From Lutjanus erythropterus (taxonomy: Eukaryota > Chordata > Actinopteri > Lutjaniformes > Lutjanidae), in NCBI GenBank assembly GCA_020091685.1, contig CM034607.1:2471439-2535438 (forward strand): a stretch of 64,000 bases of DNA, given 5' to 3'. Both the position numbers and the translations under genes were made by a program. The number at the start of each line of letters is the position of its first letter. Within the stretch, counting starts at the first letter, position 1. This document shows, piece after piece, positions 25,954 through 37,990 of the stretch. The notes below the pieces were generated by a model. It was not told the DNA's origin. It was given only the letters and a program-made list of their open reading frames with translations, and ran no database searches.

Positions 25954-26194
25954 GTGGAATCCAGTGTCCCAACACCACCTCCCTGCAAGAGGTGAGGAAC
26001 TGCAATGACCACCCCTGCACTGTGTACCACTGGCAGACCGGCTCATGGGGACAGTGCATAGAGGACACCTCCATCCCTGCCACCAACACATCTGTGGGAA
26101 GAACACGCGGCGATGATGTCTCATGCTCAGTGGGGATGCAAACCCGCAAGGTCATCTGTGTCCGAGTCAACGTGGGCCAGGTTCCTCCAAAAAA
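25954..26194 (+). CDS. thsd7a: thsd7a coding exon 2 of window (TSP1 repeat)
   Basis: This 241-nt exon runs phase 1 to phase 2, with acceptor atttctcag and donor gtaagactcc. It opens with GIQCPN, which completes the repeat begun at 16412 (cysteines in RNCNDHPC). It then encodes a repeat of the second type, with YHWQTGSWGQC, a loop, and the core CSVGMQTRKVICVRV. NTT and NTS are potential N-glycosylation sites. It ends at GQVPPKK, whose last Lys codon is split with the exon at 31169. Reading past the donor meets a stop (taa) at once, as expected for an internal exon. Confidence 0.93.
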
Positions 26195-26897
26195 GTAAGA
26201 CTCCACATGATTCCTTATGCATGGATTTCAGTTATGATTAAAGGCTGTACATCCAACTTTCCCTGGATGTTTATTTTGAAAACACAGAAATGACTTACAG
26301 AGTGTGAGGAGTTGTGGTTCATGAGGTTATAGTATTGTTCAATTCCTGCAAAAACAATGAAACTAACAGTTAGTGAGCTTTCAAGCCTTGGACTGAAACT
26401 TCAAGGTGGAAGATACCTTTGATAAAAGGTCAAAGATACAAGCCAAAAATGAAAATTCAATCATTATCTGCTCACCCTTATGCTGTGAGGTTGGGTTTAG
26501 TTTTTCAGTCCACAAAAGACTGCTGGAGTTTCACAGGAAAACAGTGTTGTAGAATCTCCCAAACAATGAAATAAATGGTGATTGGTGGAAATTCAAATTT
26601 TCTCAATAATAATATATCAAGAGAAAGAACAGATCTTGTAGATCCCATCACAAAAAAATGTTTTGTTCTAGCTTAATTCATTCCTTTTTTATAGGCACTT
26701 GAATATTGGTCCGTTCCATAAAAAAATCCACTTTCCAGACAAAAAACTGAGAAAACAACATTTTTGTGAAAGATGTTTTTAAGTAGAATGTCGATTTCAC
26801 GTTTTTATTTTGGATTTTTATCACTTCATATTTTGTGTGTGGCATCGCTGTCATAGTGTGGTTAACGTTAGCTTTGTATGTCTCCCGCCTGAAACAC

Positions 26898-27090
26898 TCA
26901 GTCCGAGAGGCCCGGGTCTGGAGTGCTCTCTGCCCCGGCTGTGGTGCCAGTCCCAGGGGCTGCAGTATGAGCAGCCTTATTGTGTCCCAGCTGCTTTGGA
27001 GGCCTGGGCGCTGCAGCGCGAGAAGCCTCGCTCTGTGCTCGGGCTCTGTGGCCGGGTCGTGGTGCTCTCTGACTTATGGATCTGTGGCTG
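26898..27090. other. GC-rich block in AT-rich intron
   Basis: About 190 bp rich in G and C (CCCGGGTCTGG, GGGCGCTGCAGCGCGAG, GGCCGGGTCGTGG) inside otherwise AT-rich intron. Overlapping ORFs exist on both strands but none shows a domain or splice context. It could be a repeat-derived piece or a small CpG-rich element. Confidence 0.5.
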
Positions 27091-28705
27091 AGCACTGACA
27101 TTGTCATGCTACAGAACATCTTCTTCTGCTGCTGCTGTTAAATTCTGGCAGTTATCTTCTTCTTCGAGTGACAAATTTTTGCCAGATGATCTGTAACAGC
27201 ATCTCAAACTGCCTGGCAGTGAAAAGAGCAGTTGTCGAGATGTCTTGTCAATGGTGGGGAAAGAATTGAAGAAGTTCAAATGTCACTTAACAGTATGGAA
27301 ACATACTTAGAAAACTTGGAGCACATCACACTCTTTAACTCACCACCAACTGCCCACCCCATTTGAAATGTATTCAGTGATTCAAATATATGTTTAGATG
27401 GAGTTTTAACATATTTCTCAGATGCTGACAAGTCATGGACACAACAGTGTTAGAAAACATAGCCTAACACAATAACCCTGAAAATAACAGAAATTGGCTT
27501 GATACAATATCTGGCTGAATAAAGTGAAACCAACGTGGTGATTTAGTCTCATCAGGCTGTTAGAAAAACCTGTTTATATATTTCATACATGTAAATCCTT
27601 GGATTATTGAATACATTTTCACCAACAAATTAGAATCAGAATGTTGGTATTAACATTTTTTGTAAGACATAATTTGTCCTAATTCTCAAAAGTGGGCACA
27701 CTTGTCTAATACTCTTCCATTTTATCTCTGTACGCTCAAACTGTTCTGTTGCAGATATGTGTTAAAACTGACTGTATACTGAAAATAATTTCCTTAATAG
27801 GCCAAAATCTTAATTTCCTTTCATCTGAAGTGAGTTGTCTGCCTGAACTGAAACTTAACCATTTCTCAAATCATGAAGTCTCTTCCCTGTAGAAAACCAG
27901 GAGCCAACCAGTAAATTAGCTCTGCTCACAATTCCCATGGGAGATCACCAATTAAATTTTTGCAAGAACCTCATCTCTACAGCAAACAAAGACATGGTAT
28001 ATGCACAGGTTGTTCAACAAGAAATATTTTACAACTTAACACAGTTTTTACCACATTTGAACCACACACCTAATTAATGTCTTAATACATCTTCCATTTT
28101 TGTCTCATGCTAATGCCTTAGAAAGCTTTAATGCCACTTTGTGTGTACTCGTGGCAGTCCCCACATCCTGGCCACAGCTGGTGCTGCTGGTAAAACGGGT
28201 GCCCCCGTCTCCATTGATGTGAAAGTGTGTCCCAAGGCAGCGGGCTCACAGCTCAGCATGTAACAGTAGGTTTAGGAGTAAGCGCAGGAATAAAAAGCGA
28301 TATTAATTTCCATACCCAGCACGGGGGCTGGCGGGGTTTGTCTGCGCAGCGCTGCTGTGCTGCCAGAATAATGCTCCCGTTCTGTTGAATAAATAAATAG
28401 ATTATTCACGTTCCCAGCAGATGCCTTCGGGGGGGAAACAGACCCTGATGCTTAAAACAGTTGGCCAGCAGCTCATCAGCTCATCGGCTAACACCTCTGC
28501 CAGACACCAGCAGCAACACACTAACCGGGAGACTAAATGGCACTACATGCCACGTGCAAACAAAGTGTGCAACCAAAAACAAAGGCTTCCTTTCAGACCT
28601 ACAAATGAAAGCATTAGTAATGAAGCAGTGTTAATTATGTCACCTCCTGAGGAGTTATTAAACTAAACAGTCATGCTGCGTGGATTGATGGTTTGCGTGG
28701 ACAGC

Positions 28706-28880
28706 TCATTCTCACTTCCAACGTGTCAAATACAGCAGCTTGGTCGCTGCAACCTGTGCTTCAAACTATGAAGCTGTGGAGTCATTTCTGGAGGCGCCCC
28801 ACAAGCATTATGTCTTAATGCACTTGTCAAAGTCAGGTGACATAATATAAACTGTGAAAAAGAGAAAGTGGGGGTGTTCG
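28706..28880 (+). repeat. Unnamed repeat, pair with 44860-45045
   Basis: The blocks TTCTCACTTCCAACGTGTCA, AATACAGCAGCTT, GAGTCATTTCTGGAGGC and GTCAAAGTCAGGTGA recur in the same order at 44860-45045 with point differences. No ORF or inverted ends were seen. Confidence 0.65.
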
Positions 28881-28999
28881 GTTTTAATTTGAACATCCAC
28901 AAGTGAAGTAGAAGTTTAAAGCTCAGTCAGAAAAAGTTGGTACATCTCATGAAGCGGATGCTCGCTGAGTCACGATCACTTCAGTGGATCAATTAATTG

Positions 29000-29221
29000 G
29001 TTTGAGTGATTTTTTAAAAATCTCTGAATATTTTCTGTTTTCTTCACTCCTCTATGACACTAAACTGTGGGAAAAACAAGACATTTGAGGATGTCATCTT
29101 GGGCTTTGGGGAACACACTTTTTTTTTACATTTTGTAGACGAACCAACTCATTGATTAAAATCAAGACAGTAATCATTAGATTAATCGATAATAAAAAAT
29201 AGTCATTAGTTGCAGCCCTAA
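29000..29221 (-). mobile_element. MITE-like repeat ending TTGCAGCCCTA, copy 1
   Basis: It ends TAGTCATTAGTTGCAGCCCTA (the reverse complement starts TAGGGCTGCAACTAATGA, a frequent fish MITE terminus). It shares GAGGATGTCATCTTGGGCTTT with 30790-31002. Confidence 0.65.
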
Positions 29222-29399
29222 TGTAATGTGTAACTACTTTTAGCACAGGCATGCAGACATTAACCTGCAAGAAGGACAGGCTGCTGGTGCTAGCACCGCT
29301 AATGTTAGCCACACGGCAAACCATGACATTGTTTACAGCCCTGAGTTCTTTCTTACTTTTAGACTAGACTTAATTTAAATTTCCATTTAATCAACAGGG

Positions 29400-29745
29400 A
29401 AATTAGTCTCTCAGAAAATCTGTACTGTCACTTCTGAACTACTGGCAACACTGCCCCCATGACTACCTATGGTACTGCTCTGTTGTATCTGTATAGACAG
29501 AAGGGTCAGTCTGTGTCCACATGCAGGCATCATTTTTAAAACAAGCATCATACTTAGTGTGTGGTATTTTTATTTGTTGGATTTTCTGAAGGTAGTTCTC
29601 TTTTCTTTGTCTTTTTTCATCAGGCTTTACACAGCAGAGCCATGTATAAGATGCATTACAAACATACTGTACATTAAAACAGACAATGTTGTCAAAGTAG
29701 CAGGCCTCTCCTGTATGAGGCTAACAAGGGCTCTGCTTCAACCTG
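29400..29745 (+). repeat. Unnamed interspersed repeat, copy 3 of 3
   Basis: The most complete of the three copies. In order it carries CACTGCCCCCATGAC, TAGACAGAAGGGTCAGTCTG, GCATCATACTTAGTGTGTGG, TTGGATTTTCTGAAGG, AAAACAGACAATGTTGTCAA and GCAGGCCTCTCCTGTATGAG. Confidence 0.75.
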
Positions 29746-29825
29746 AAATGCCTTAAAAAAAACCAAAAACATTGCCATTGACCAATTATGCAGTTTGAGT
29801 AATTTTAACTGTCTAACTTGCTATA

Positions 29826-30678
29826 TTACATGTATTTACGACATTTCAGTACTAGACCTTCATCAGGCCAACAGTTTGTGTCAGTGAGAAGCCGTAGGGA
29901 GGGGCTGTCAGTCCAACAACCAATCACAATCCTCATGTGCAGAAAAAGGGACAAAATTATCAATGTGTCACTGAAACCAGCTGCAATATCCCAAACAGGG
30001 CCAGAAAAAATGAAACACTTTTGTTGTATGACCACAATCAAATGTATCCCCAACATGTCTGAGTGGGCAAATGTTAAAACACATTCACAACAAATTTACA
30101 AATTAAAAGTAAATATTCATTATGCAAATACTGCAGATCATATTTTATAGTAAGCTGACAGAGATATATTTTTATTGTAAGTTAAAAACTGTAGAACCCC
30201 ATATCACATACAACAAGGCAAGCAATTCATCAAAGACATACATATGTTACATAACAATGATCAATGTTACGTCTGTCTTATCCACACTGCTTACATTTAA
30301 CTAAGTAGGTCCCTATAAATATGAATTGTACAGTTATAATAAACGATAACAGTAAAAAACTCAAATTCAGATTCCAATCTAGAAAAAGGACATCTGAAAA
30401 GATAAATATCTTAAATTTTAATGATATAAAGCCCTATATAGTAATTGACAGGGCCTCAAAAATTATGCAGCAGAGGTGCATATATATATAAATCGACACA
30501 ATCAGCAGGTCACATTGCTAGATGAGTCTGATGATATACACATATCATCATAACCCATTGATAATTTTGTCCCTCTTTTTGATTGTGATTTGGCAGCCAC
30601 TTCCTGTTTAAGGCCTCTCGTGGACGTGAAGTGTTTGCCTGATGAAGGTCTAGTACGAAAACGTTGCAAGTAAATGTT
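29826..30678. mobile_element. Element bounded by ~130-bp inverted arms (third Penelope-like repeat family)
   Basis: The left arm (29826-29966) and right arm (30554-30678) are reverse complements, sharing GTACTAGACCTTCATCAGGC, AATCACAATC and GGGACAAAATTATCAATG. The 590 bp between them has no recognisable coding sequence. The terminal words CTGATGAAGGTCTAGTAC and CGAAAACGTT resemble Penelope-type terminal repeats. Confidence 0.75.
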
Positions 30679-30789
30679 AAATTGCAAGTTACATTGTGTG
30701 TCCTTGTGCAACTTTTTGGTCTACACACCTCTCTCCTACGCACCTGTCTCATCTAAGAGACATGTAAAGTGTTCCTTTGTTCTTAAGGG

Positions 30790-31002
30790 AGAAAAAGTCA
30801 AAATTCTCCGATTCTAGCTTCTTATATGTGAATATCTTTTGGTTGCGTGCAAAACGAGACATTTGGGGATGTCATCTTAGGCTTTGCGAAACATTGATCG
30901 ATATTTTTGGTCATTTTATGAAGCACAAAACAAATCAATTAATTCACAAAATAATCAACGGATTAAATGATAATTAACATAATCATTAGTTGCAGCAGTA
31001 AT
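30790..31002 (-). mobile_element. MITE-like repeat ending TTGCAGCAGTA, copy 2
   Basis: It shares GGGGATGTCATCTTAGGCTTT and ATAATCATTAGTTGCAGC with copy 1 at 29000-29221. Only this shared end is defined. Confidence 0.6.
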
Positions 31003-31168
31003 TACATGTATATGGTTATCAAATGACTGATACTGTCAGTGTTCTGGGAGAACAGTCTCAACCTTAACCTCACAGTCTTTGTTTCATCTCAAATGAGCTC
31101 TCTCTGATTTTCAAGGGTACTCTGTGTGTTTGAATGTGTGTCTGAGCATGTCAATGATGTACTTGCAG

Positions 31169-31284
31169 GTGTCCGGAGAGTCTGCGGCCAGACACCGTCA
31201 GGCCCTGCTTGCTGCCATGCAAGAGAGACTGCATTGTCACCCCGTACAGCGACTGGAGCCCCTGCCCATCTACATGTCAAGCAG
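31169..31284 (+). CDS. thsd7a: thsd7a coding exon 3 of window (TSP1 repeat)
   Basis: This 116-nt exon runs phase 2 to phase 1, with acceptor acttgcag and donor gtagctcc. It encodes CPESLRPDTVRPC and LLPCKRDC, closing the previous repeat. It then opens a new repeat with VTPYSDWSPCPSTCQAG. The first Trp of the usual WxxW is a Tyr here (PYSDW), which is also how I remember THSD7A. It continues into the exon at 34443. Confidence 0.92.
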
Positions 31285-31565
31285 GTAGCTCCGGCTCTTT
31301 GTTGGCCTCAGCTCACACAGCGGGGCTTCGCAGAGTGTCACACAGGCCAGTGTTAACAGAGGCAATCCATGAAAGCTTTTGTACGGCTGTGTTTCTGAAT
31401 TAATGAAGCAAACCAATACGCTCATCATTATTTCAGGCTGAGCAGACAGACAATGAAATCATCATGCACACTGAGGCAGAATACCAAAAATTCCAACTCT
31501 CTTTGGGTTGTTCCATGTTTAATAAATGTTATAGGAAGGCAGTTTTCTTCACTAAAAGGAAAATA

Positions 31566-31750
31566 TCAGTGTTTCCTGCAGGAAACCGGTTAGTGGAGGT
31601 GGTAGCTCTTTTATTCTTTTTTTTCCCTAAAGATCTCCCAGGTATTATTTCATAAAGGGGTAAAAAATTCTTATGATGTTAGTGGAGGCTATTGCCAATT
31701 CCATGGGGGTGGACCGCCTCCACAACAAATAGCTGCTGGAAATCCTGATA
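31566..31750. mobile_element. Small hAT-like MITE (CAGTGTTTCC ends)
   Basis: The left end TATCAGTGTTTCCTGCAG and the reverse-complemented right end TATCAGGATTTCCAGCAG match at most positions, 185 bp apart. GGTTAGTGGAGG near the left and TTGTGGAGGCGG (complement) near the right extend the symmetry. Confidence 0.6.
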
Positions 31751-32914
31751 GTGTTGGCTAATTTGGAACCTATTTGCCAAGTAAATAAGGCATGTTAAGA
31801 GAGGTCCAAGCCTCAGTGTTCGACATGTGTGGGGCTGTCATTCCCTTGAGTTTGCTTTATGTATTGGCATAGCTCTTCCCCAGAGGCATCTGTTGAACAA
31901 ATCCTTTAATCACTCCGTTATCTTGTATCTATATACACTATCCATGTGTCTTTCTATTCGTTCAGTGGCTCCAATGGGAGAGTGGATCATCTATTAACAG
32001 TGTTGTTGGTGGTTCCATCCACAGCGCCTTCTGTCACGTTGAGGCCTGTTGTTTTTTAGTAACGCATATGCATACGAATCATGATTGATACAATTTGTGT
32101 CAGAAATCACACCCTTTATTCTGCTTTTCTTCATTGCTAAGACCCAGGGTGTTCAGAGAAAGAAGAAAAATATATACTGAGGCCAGAGCTCTCAAAATGC
32201 AATTGTGTGCACAATAGAAAAAATCTGTGGTATTTTTTTTTTGTTAATTCATTTTTCATAATTCAATTGTTAATACACAAAACATGCCTTACATGATACA
32301 GGTGCACTACATTTCATGCTCTGGGGAAAAAGGCTGGTCTGTTGTGTTGGCTGTCTTGATATATACTTATTTCATGCATATGAATTAACTAGAACGTATG
32401 GGAGAATTGTGTTCCCAAATGTGTGTCCAGGGATTAACCACAAATGTGTAACGAAATAGATTTTTGTCTCTGCAAATTAACTGGAAAAGTAGGAATGAAT
32501 TATATCCTGTGTCCAGGAATCAACCAAAAGGTGGGAACAGATGGTTACCAAATGTGGGAATGAATTGTTCCTTTTGCCTATGAATTAATCAGAATGTGAG
32601 GATGAATTGTATCTTTTGCATGCACAATAATATTTTGACCAGTCAATGTAGTGAAACGTGGCCTCTACATATGTTTTTTTTTCTATCTATGGTCGCTCCA
32701 GGGTTCCATACTTCATAACACAGTCAAATCAAAATACAATGAATACCAAGCACATGCTTCTGCAATCAGCGTGATGTATTACTGATAGTAGTATCTCTGT
32801 TAATCATAAACAAGAAATGCCCGTAGAATTATAGAAAAAGATACTCCAACTGTAGATGTTTTCCTATAATTATCGTGTTTAGATGTTTTCTTCAGTATCA
32901 AAGCTAATATTGTA

Positions 32915-33650
32915 CAGTGGAAGTGTGGTCCTGAGTCTCCTGGACTCAAGTCAGACTGGTGAATTTAGACTCGACTTGACAAAATCACAAAAGACTTGCA
33001 ACCAATTTGAACTTCAAGACCAATGACTCATCACTTCACTTGGACTTAAGCTTTTTGATTTGAAGATACTTGATACCTTCTCCTAATGTACTAAAATTCA
33101 AAGGTCTGTTATTTAAAAAGTATGAATTCATGAATCAATTGATTTTCCTTCATGTTCTGAATATGTGAACGTTATATATTTTCAGCAAGTTGACCTCAGA
33201 TCCACTTTGTTTGATCTGACATTATCCAGTCAAGTTGCAGAAGAGAACCAAGAAGACCTAAGATTACATTACTGAGCTCCAGGTGGAAAAAAAAATGATG
33301 CTCAACAAAAAAGAATTGCAGTGCGCAAAATGTGCAGGTCGAAAATTACAAACGGAGATGCAACAACTTCCAACTTCATTCGACATTTGAAGTTACACAA
33401 AGAAGAGACAGTTGAGACTCACATTGACATAGGTGGCAACCTAATGCTTTGCTAACATCAGCTAGTGACTTTGTAAACCAATGAGGCTGGAAACCAATTG
33501 TTACATTCTGACTTGTTTAGGACCTGAAACTCAGAGTTTAGAACTAGGAATTTTCCTGTCTTTGCTTGGGACTTGACTTTGGGAGACTTGGAACTTGAGT
33601 GAAGACTTACTTGTGACAAAACAACAACGTGGTCCCACCTCTGCTGTACA
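32915..33650. mobile_element. hAT-type element remnant with BED-finger pseudogene
   Basis: The right end contains GACTTACTTGTGACAAAACA and GTGGTCCCACCTCTGCTG, the terminus of a common fish hAT repeat. The left side repeats GACTCAAGTCAGACTGG-like words in the inverse sense (TGTGGTCCTGAGTCTCCTGG). Inside, 33311-33420 encodes half a BED zinc finger. The left boundary is approximate. Confidence 0.65.
33311..33420 (+). pseudogene. Frameshifted BED zinc-finger fragment (hAT/ZBED type)
   Basis: One frame reads LQCAKCAGRK (the C-x2-C half). The neighbouring frame then reads KITNGDATTSNFIRHLKLHK (the conserved SNxIRHLxxxH half). The frames change near 33345. CxxC followed by SNFIRHLKLH is diagnostic for BED fingers of hAT transposases and ZBED proteins. 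The upstream WxYF part was not found. Confidence 0.65.
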
Positions 33651-34442
33651 GCGTGGTGTAGATAGATTTAGTGGTGTAGATTTGCAAAGTGTAAGGAAAT
33701 ACAGACCAAAAATAGGATTGATATCCATGGAACACTAAAGATATTGTAAATGTTTGGAAATAGAGACAAAAAAAAATCAAAACAATTTCAGAGGTACTCT
33801 AGCCCTTGCCTAAAGCATGCTGGGATAGGCAGTTCCTCCCATGACCTTGAACAAGATCAGGAGCAACATTCTGTTCAGGATTGGTATCCACAATTTGACA
33901 TGTCAGATGGTCATCTGCATTTCTAGCCTTTTGGTGCATGAGCGCTTTTTTATCTCTGTATGATGTCATGAAGCTGATGAATGATGTTGAACAGGAATCA
34001 GCAGGATTCTGGCATTGGCAACTTTACTCCGATATGATCGTCCTGAAATAGATGTGGATTTCCTGTAAACTCAATAACCTCCACCACCCATGGAGTTGTA
34101 TTGGATACCACAGAGCAGATGATGGAGATGGTATTCAATATTCCACCTGATTGTATTAGCCTCCCCTTGAAGTGGTCACCATCAGCAGAGAGTGAGCAGA
34201 TAGATACATTACAGAAAAATGAAGACCAACTGGCCTTCATTACAGTCAGTCTACAGATTTAATGAAATACAGCTAAGAGCATACAAAAGACTCTCTTTTT
34301 CAAGTACCTTTTCAAATCTGGGACATGCTGGAATCATAACAAAGTATTTTACATTTATACTCCAGTGCCATTTTATTAGATACACTTGGCTAAAAGTACA
34401 TATGTACAGTATATATGTGTGTTTTCTTGTGTCTTTGCTTAG

Positions 34443-34575
34443 GTGGCAACACCAAGAAAAAGCAATACAGGAAACGTATTGTCATCCAGTCGCCAGCCAA
34501 TGGGGGACAAGACTGTCCTGAAGTGCTGACCCAGGAGAGAGAGTGTGAGGCTCCATCAGTCTGTCAAGGATACAG
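34443..34575 (+). CDS. thsd7a: thsd7a coding exon 4 of window (TSP1 repeat)
   Basis: This 133-nt exon runs phase 1 to phase 2, with acceptor tttgcttag and donor gtacctgg. It supplies the second half of the repeat begun at 31169: a basic stretch (TKKKQYRKR), the strand VIQSPANGGQDC, and the closing cysteines in ERECEAPSVCQGY. The last Arg codon (ag/g) is split with the next exon. The basic run matches the R/K-rich layers expected to stack between TSP1 tryptophans. Confidence 0.91.
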
Positions 34576-35576
34576 GTACCTGGTCCTCTTCAATATGAAC
34601 ACCTACACACATTACTGACTAACAACCTCCTACAGTAATTGTAATTACAAGTGGGAGATATGGTGAATTTTTGATGGCTATAAAATCCTTAAACGCTGAA
34701 TGGCCTACAGATATGAACACTGGTGCCAAATAGTTGCAAGATCACCAACCTCTGCAGTACTTTTTAATTAAATCCAATATCAATATGCATTCATTTAGAA
34801 AGGAGATATATACCATACATTGGCTTGTGGTGGAGAATAAAAGAAAAAAAAAATGGTTCAACATAGCCGGAGATATTGTCTTCTCTGTTATGTGCATTAT
34901 TCTTCCTTGTCAAAACCTGGTGCCTACATTACCCACAGTGCAACTCAACCACTGACAGTTTGGTCAGAGAGCTGGATTTGTCATGCTAGAAGTGGCTAAT
35001 GTAGCCTGGAGCCTCCAGAAGAAATGAGGAGCAGGCAACAGTGGTCTGATAAGATCACTTCTTTATACGCTTAAACTGACACAAACAGCTGCTGACATGG
35101 CAGATGTGTAGACCTACACACACACCCTCTGATGATGAAATTTACGTCACGTAGATCCTCATGAAGTCACAACATTGGGGTATTTACCCATTCTTTTCAC
35201 TGTTGGTCTGTGGAGGATGATTTTGGTCCTCTAGTTTATACATAAAGTAAATGTTGGGTGGCCACAATATTTCCTAAGTAAGTTCAGGGTTCTTCCAGGT
35301 AGAACCCTTATGAATTTTTTCCATTCCCTTTTCTATAGTACCATTTTAGGGTCTGAATGAATCAAAGCCTGTGAGTTAGTTTAGGCTAGATTTACAAGAT
35401 AATCAGGCTCTGTTCAACGCTTTTGTAAAAGATGTAGTGAACAGTGCATCTAAGGTTTACAAGCAAGGCATCTTATATTCTTGTTCTCCATCTGGTCCAG
35501 AAATTCAATTAGCAACCATTCACTCCCTCCTGCATCCAAGCTCAAGACACCTCTGATTCTTTTGCTTCTCTTTTAG
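34576..35576 (+). other. Intron between exons 4 and 5 (1.0 kb), nothing recognised
   Basis: No ORF with a recognisable domain and no repeat family was recognised. Confidence 0.7.
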
Positions 35577-35680
35577 GTGGAAAACCCACAAGTGGCGGCG
35601 ATGCCAGCTGGTTCCGTGGTCAGTTCGTCAGGACAGTCCTGGAGCCCAGGAGACCTGTGGGCCAGGCATGCAGGTTCGAG
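35577..35680 (+). CDS. thsd7a: thsd7a coding exon 5 of window (TSP1 repeat)
   Basis: This 104-nt exon runs phase 2 to phase 1, with acceptor ttcttttag and donor gtgaggaaag. It encodes WKTHKWRRCQLVPWSV, then a loop (DSPGAQETC) and the core GPGMQVR. This is the start of a second-type TSP1 repeat, with the Cys after the Trp and the CGPG motif. It joins in frame to the exon at 41292. Confidence 0.92.
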
Positions 35681-37744
35681 GTGAGGAAAGCCACACCACA
35701 CACAAACTACACAAACATTCACATCTTATCCTCTTCTCTATATGAACACATTAGTTAAACAGAGCAGGAAAAACAGCATAACCACGAGCAGTCTTCAGGA
35801 AAAGGCATTTGACTGAGCTGAGATAATTGATTAGATCCTTCCATCTAAATGCTCTCTTTGCAAGAGACTGGAAGAGCAGAGTTGCAATCAAAGCAGCACC
35901 TGGGGTCTGAATACAACTTTAATCCAGCTGTAAAATGGTAAGGGACTTAGAAGAGAGAGATTTAACACAGCCTCAGATCACACCGTCTTGACTCTACAGT
36001 ACTGATGACTAATGACCTGACTGAGGTTGAAATGCCAGGGTGGTCAGAAAGTCAGTGGATGGTTTATCATTAGTTGAGTTTCTTCAAGACGAGCATAGAA
36101 AGGGTTCCAAGATGTCTGGAGGGGATGTGTCTCTTTGATAGAACTGCTAACTCATAGACATCTGAAACTTTTTAGTGAGTGGTCACAAGCCAGAAAGGTT
36201 GAGAACAACAAGTTTTTTTGTGATCCATTATAAAAATAAATTAGCAGGCTCTTGAAACATGTATAATCCACTAACATTAAGGTTTTAGAAATCTTTGTCA
36301 AACCTCGGGTAAACTGGTCTGGCATTGCCAGGCCAATTCACTTCTGGAAACTCTGTTTTGAGTCTGGGATCCACCTAGTCTCAATCTTTCTTGTATTACA
36401 GCTAAATGATATGCTAAAATATTATTGCTGTCGGGCAAAAAAACTCACATGTCCAAGACTGTTACTTTTCAGGAAATGAAAGAAGAAGTCTTTAAACTAA
36501 TTGAATTCTGCTTAGTCAGAGTTAGAAGCTCCTTTTAATACTTTCCAAGAATTAAATATTTGTAATACTGATTCATATTCAATCAACACTGCCAATTCTG
36601 ACATATTGATCTTAGTTTTGTGTGGTGTTGCGCTAAACAGACCTGCTGGTACAACCAGCTGGATAGACTTACAGTTGATCAGAGCAGCAAAACGTGTGAC
36701 ATGGGACTTTTCAAATTTGGATCAGTGATGTTCCTCTGTCAATCACTGTATAAACCTTGCACAGTATTGAATAAACAGTTCCATTTCACCAGTATCCAAG
36801 GCTGGAAATAAAAACAAGACCTCTTCTGGTTCCCAGGCTAATATTGTATTGACCAATGGAATCTAAAAATCCAAAGACTCTATTGGATGTATTTGAAAAA
36901 TGTAATATAACAATAATCCCTTTATAAAGAGACATGGTTAAATTAGCTGTGTTGACTTTATTTTTCAAATGCATGCACAGGCTGCGTTATAAAACACAAC
37001 AACAATGATTTATTATGATGAAGATTTGAGTGCCTACTTAAAACCAGCAGGAAAATCTCAGAACAAATGATGTATAATTCCTTTACGATGACTTGCTGAT
37101 TGCCTGTGGCCTGAGCGAGCATTCAGGCAGACAGTTGACTTGTTATCAGTGCACACACTCAGACTCCTATTAAGGTCTCAGAGACAGGGAGCATTATCTG
37201 ATTCCAATGATGAGTATCCTGCTCCTCCATCTTGGGAGCCTCTTGTCATTATCTACCATTACCTGTAATAGTATACTCTGAGCTGGAGAGACACAATTCA
37301 ATACAAGCCTCTTACTGTTCACCCACTCACTCAATACAACCTGCACAAGGCCATGGCCACTTTACGGACTGTTCTTCTTGTATTTCCTGTGAATGTGTAT
37401 GTGTGTGAGGTAAATGTGTGAATGAGTGAAGAAGACTGACAGATACACTGAAATGACTGTTTTAATACTGGTGTTTGCATTGCCACCTATGTTTTCTTTA
37501 CTATGGGACAAATTGGCCAATTTAGTCATCTAACCAGCCAGTGGTGTGTTTACCGCATTGATGAGACTCAAGCCAAGCCAGTGTGAAGTGGCCACAGTAC
37601 AACTCCACAGACCATTTAAACCATCAGCCCATTAGCAACTCCCCAATGAGTGTTGTACATGCATTTCTCCTCTGACCTCTGTGGGTTGAAAGGTTGAAAG
37701 TCTGTTTGATTAGATGACCACACATATATTCACAGCCGGAACTG

Positions 37745-37990
37745 GTCAGGTGTGTAACCCACTACTAAATTACAGCAGTTGAATGTAACTAAGTACAGTA
37801 TATGTAGCTTACTCAGGTACATTTTCCAACACCTAATTATAAAATTCAGGTACTTGTACTTTATTTGAGTATTTCCATTGACTGCAACTTCATACTTCTA
37901 CTTTAGTGTAATTCATGAGTGAAATATACTTTTTATTTCACTCAAGTTATTGGAAGGCTGTACTTCTTGCATCCCCTGCAGACAAGTATC
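37745..37990 (+). repeat. hAT-type fragment (TAACTAAGTACA words)
   Basis: It contains AATGTAACTAAGTACAGTAT, CAGGTACTTGTACTTTATTT and CTTCATACTTCTACTTTAG, typical of a frequent fish hAT repeat. Fragment only. Confidence 0.55.

Larger units (their letters stand above)
26195..31168 (+). other. Intron between exons 2 and 3 of the window (5.0 kb)
   Basis: It contains the GC-rich block at 26898 and the repeats at 28706, 29000, 29400, 29826 and 30790. Stretches 26195-26890 and 27095-28130 hold nothing I recognise. At 28135-28400 there is a GC-richer, non-repetitive block that could be conserved non-coding sequence, but nothing in the window itself proves that. Confidence 0.75.
31285..34442 (+). other. 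Intron between exons 3 and 4 of the window (3.2 kb)
   Basis: Apart from the MITE at 31566 and the hAT element at 32915, nothing is recognised. The 32390-32640 stretch repeats words such as GAATGAATT and GTGGGAATG without clear periodicity. Confidence 0.7.

Noticed and set aside
31209-31403. Alternative longer exon reading through the donor at 31285
   Set aside because: The extension (GSLLASAHTAG) lacks TSP1 character, while splicing at 31284 joins in phase with 34443 and gives the expected repeat.
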